From Streptomyces smaragdinus (GTDB lineage Bacteria; Actinomycetota; Actinomycetes; Streptomycetales; Streptomycetaceae), in assembly GCF_009604385.1 (NCBI RefSeq), contig NZ_WEGJ01000041.1, forward strand, positions 1 to 60,601: a stretch of 60,601 bases of DNA. Direction: 5' to 3'. This document shows positions 59,112-60,601 of this stretch, in pieces. Position 1 is the stretch's first letter; each line of letters begins with the position of its first letter. The translations under genes were made by a program, and so were the position numbers. A model generated the notes under the pieces. The model made no database searches. It was not told the origin of the DNA and saw nothing but the letters and a program-made list of their open reading frames with translations.

Positions 59112-60536
59112 ATGACGCACGACTCGTCGGGCCGCCGGGGGTGGACGCTCGTACTGGCGTCGCTCGGCGGCTTCATGGCGACCCTGGACACGCTCGTGGT
59201 GGCCACCGCGCTGCCCGTGCTGCGGGTCGACCTGGGCGCGAGCCTGGCCGACCTCGAATGGACCGTCAACGCCTACAACCTGGCCCTCGCCTGCCTCATC
59301 CTCACCGCCGCCGCCCTCGGCGACCGGCTGGGCCGCAAACGCATGTACGTCACGGGGCTCGCCCTCTTCACCGCCGCCTCCGTCGCCGCCGCGCTCTCCG
59401 GCGGGCCGGGGCCGCTGATCGCCGCCCGCGCCGTGCAGGGCGCGGGCGCGGCGCTGGTGCTGCCGCTGGCGCTCACCCTCATCGCCGAGGCCTTCCCCGC
59501 CGAGAAGCGCGGGACGGCGATCGGGCTGTGGGCGGGGGTGAGCGGCCTCGCGGTCGCTGCGGGGCCCGCCGTCGGCGGGGCGATCGTGGAGGGGATCAGC
59601 TGGCAGTGGATCTTCTGGCTGAACGTGCCCGTGGGGCTCGTGCTGATCCCGCTGTCGCTGCTCAGGCTGACCGAGAGCCACGGCCCGCGGCCGCATCTGG
59701 ACCTCGCCGGCGTGGTGCTGGCCGGGGGCGGGCTGCTGGCGCTGACCTGGGGGCCGGTGCGGGCGCCGGATCTGGGCTGGGGCAGCGGGGAGGTCGTCGC
59801 GTCGCTGGTCGCGGGGGCGGCGCTGGTCGCCGGGTTCCTGGTGTGGGAGCGGCGGGCGGCGCATCCGATGCTGCCGCTGGGCTTCTTCCGGCGGCCGGAC
59901 TTCAGCGCGGCGAACGCGGTGGGGTTCTTGCAGGTCACGTCGCTGTACGGGGCGCTGTTCCTGTTCGTGCAGCTGATGCAGACGGCGATGCGGTACTCGC
60001 CGCTGGAGGCGGGGGTACGGATTCTGCCGTGGACGGCGACCCCGGCGGTCGTCGCGCCGCTGGCGGGGGCGCTCGCGGACCGGGTCGGCAACCGGCCGCT
60101 GCTGGTGGGCGGGATGACGCTGCAGGCCGTGGGCCTGGCGTGGGTCGCGTCGGCGGCGGGCGTGGACGCCGGGTACGGGGACCTCGTGGGCGGGCTGGTC
60201 ACGGCGGGGGTGGGGATCTCGATGTGCCTGGCGCCGGTGGCCAACGCGGTCGTCGGGTCGGTGCCCCGGGCGGAGGCCGGGGTCGCCTCCGGGGTGAGCA
60301 ACGCGCTGCGGCAGCTGGGCGGGGCGTTCGGGGTGGCGCTGGCGGCGGCGGTGTTCGCGCGCTACGGCGGGTACGGCGGGACGCGGGCGTTCCTCGACGG
60401 CTTCACGCCCGCGGTCTGGGTGACGGCGGGGGTGGCGGCGCTGGCGGTGCCGGTGGCGCTGTTCGCGGCGCCGCGCCGGCCGGCTCCGGCACCTGAGGTG
60501 CGGGAGCCGGCGGGCGAGCGGGCGCTGGTGGAGTAG
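59112..60536 (+). CDS. DHA2-type (14-TM) MFS drug exporter
   Basis: The 474-residue protein is another EmrB/QacA-type exporter: ASLGGFMATLDTLVVATALPVLRVDLGASLADLEWTVNAYNLALACLILTAAALGDRLGRKRMYV (motifs D1 and A) and LWAGVSGLAVAAGPAVGGAIVEGI (motif C). It follows the ECF sigma gene after 90 bases with a GGAGA ribosome-binding site and may be controlled by it, as such pairs often are (inference). Confidence 0.92.
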   Translation: MTHDSSGRRGWTLVLASLGGFMATLDTLVVATALPVLRVDLGASLADLEWTVNAYNLALACLILTAAALGDRLGRKRMYVTGLALFTAASVAAALSGGPGPLIAARAVQGAGAALVLPLALTLIAEAFPAEKRGTAIGLWAGVSGLAVAAGPAVGGAIVEGISWQWIFWLNVPVGLVLIPLSLLRLTESHGPRPHLDLAGVVLAGGGLLALTWGPVRAPDLGWGSGEVVASLVAGAALVAGFLVWERRAAHPMLPLGFFRRPDFSAANAVGFLQVTSLYGALFLFVQLMQTAMRYSPLEAGVRILPWTATPAVVAPLAGALADRVGNRPLLVGGMTLQAVGLAWVASAAGVDAGYGDLVGGLVTAGVGISMCLAPVANAVVGSVPRAEAGVASGVSNALRQLGGAFGVALAAAVFARYGGYGGTRAFLDGFTPAVWVTAGVAALAVPVALFAAPRRPAPAPEVREPAGERALVE

Positions 60537-60540
60537 GCGG

Positions 60541-60601
60541 CTACTGCCCCGGCCCGGGACGCGGGTCGGCGGGGGGCGTGTCCTTGGCCGGGGCGGGGGC
60601 G
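60541..60601 (-). CDS. 3' end of a gene running off the right edge
   Basis: On the minus strand a Pro/Ala/Asp-rich tail (PAPAKDTPPADPRPGPGQ) ends in TAG at 60541-60543, four bases from the MFS stop. Such tails are common on Streptomyces membrane proteins. Only about 20 codons are visible. Confidence 0.4.
   Translation of the reverse strand, partial: APAPAKDTPPADPRPGPGQ

Overview
This is a 60.6 kb piece of a Streptomyces chromosome. GC content is very high, third codon positions are almost all G or C, and the gene order is typical of the genus core: an afsQ1-afsQ2/sigQ locus, a nucleoside-salvage island, a nonulosonate (teichulosonic-acid type) polymer cluster and the sdhCDAB operon. I see no rRNA, tRNA, CRISPR array, prophage or insertion sequence. 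Many genes overlap by 1-4 bases (TGATG, ATGA, GTGA), so translational coupling is common. Many regulatory or accessory genes look leaderless, with a TANNNT box 6-8 nt before the start codon.

Layout. 1-617: non-coding, with four small hairpins and Streptomyces-type interspersed repeats. 0.6-8.1 kb: alpha/beta hydrolase, adenosine deaminase (add), small secreted protein, PspC protein, and a reverse-strand operon deoC - aldehyde dehydrogenase - truncated aldehyde dehydrogenase - uridine kinase - VanZ. 8.2-15.8 kb: PH-domain protein, sigQ divergent from afsQ1-afsQ2-lipoprotein, a LysR/MFS divergent pair, and an anti-sigma-like membrane protein. 16-24.3 kb: the nucleoside uptake and breakdown operon (ABC ATPase, two permeases, cdd, deoA) and two BMP-type lipoprotein genes. 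24.4-25.7 kb: M20 amidohydrolase. 25.8-31.8 kb: nonulosonate cluster (NeuB, NeuA-HAD fusion and three putative glycosyltransferases). 31.9-36.3 kb: Uma2 protein, L,D-transpeptidase, acyl-CoA mutase large subunit, and a ribbon-helix-helix/PIN toxin-antitoxin pair. 36.4-40.5 kb: sdhCDAB and an OHCU decarboxylase-like gene. 40.7-47.8 kb: GH20 hexosaminidase, a PGRP-amidase/FG-GAP protein, and an ECF sigma factor with two coupled membrane proteins. 47.9-60.6 kb: regulator-plus-target modules (TetR, Lrp, MarR, WYL), three MFS exporters, another ECF sigma factor, and the edge of a last gene.

How the genes work together. A palindrome, CTACGCGCGTAG, recurs at the promoters of add, the deoC operon, one BMP lipoprotein gene and the ABC-cdd-deoA operon. 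It overlaps or abuts the -10 or -35 box each time, and a degenerate half-site lies at the second BMP promoter. This points to one local nucleoside regulon covering capture (BMP), import (ABC), deamination (Add, Cdd), phosphorolysis (DeoA), aldol cleavage of deoxyribose phosphate (DeoC) and probably oxidation of the acetaldehyde released (aldehyde dehydrogenase). The repressor is not in the window.

Other points of interest are an apparent ATC start codon with a Shine-Dalgarno sequence on the nucleoside ABC ATPase, a probable CTG start on the OHCU gene, tight promoter/operator architecture at the TetR, MarR, WYL and toxin-antitoxin modules, and the nonulosonate cluster with a CMP-transferase/phosphatase fusion.
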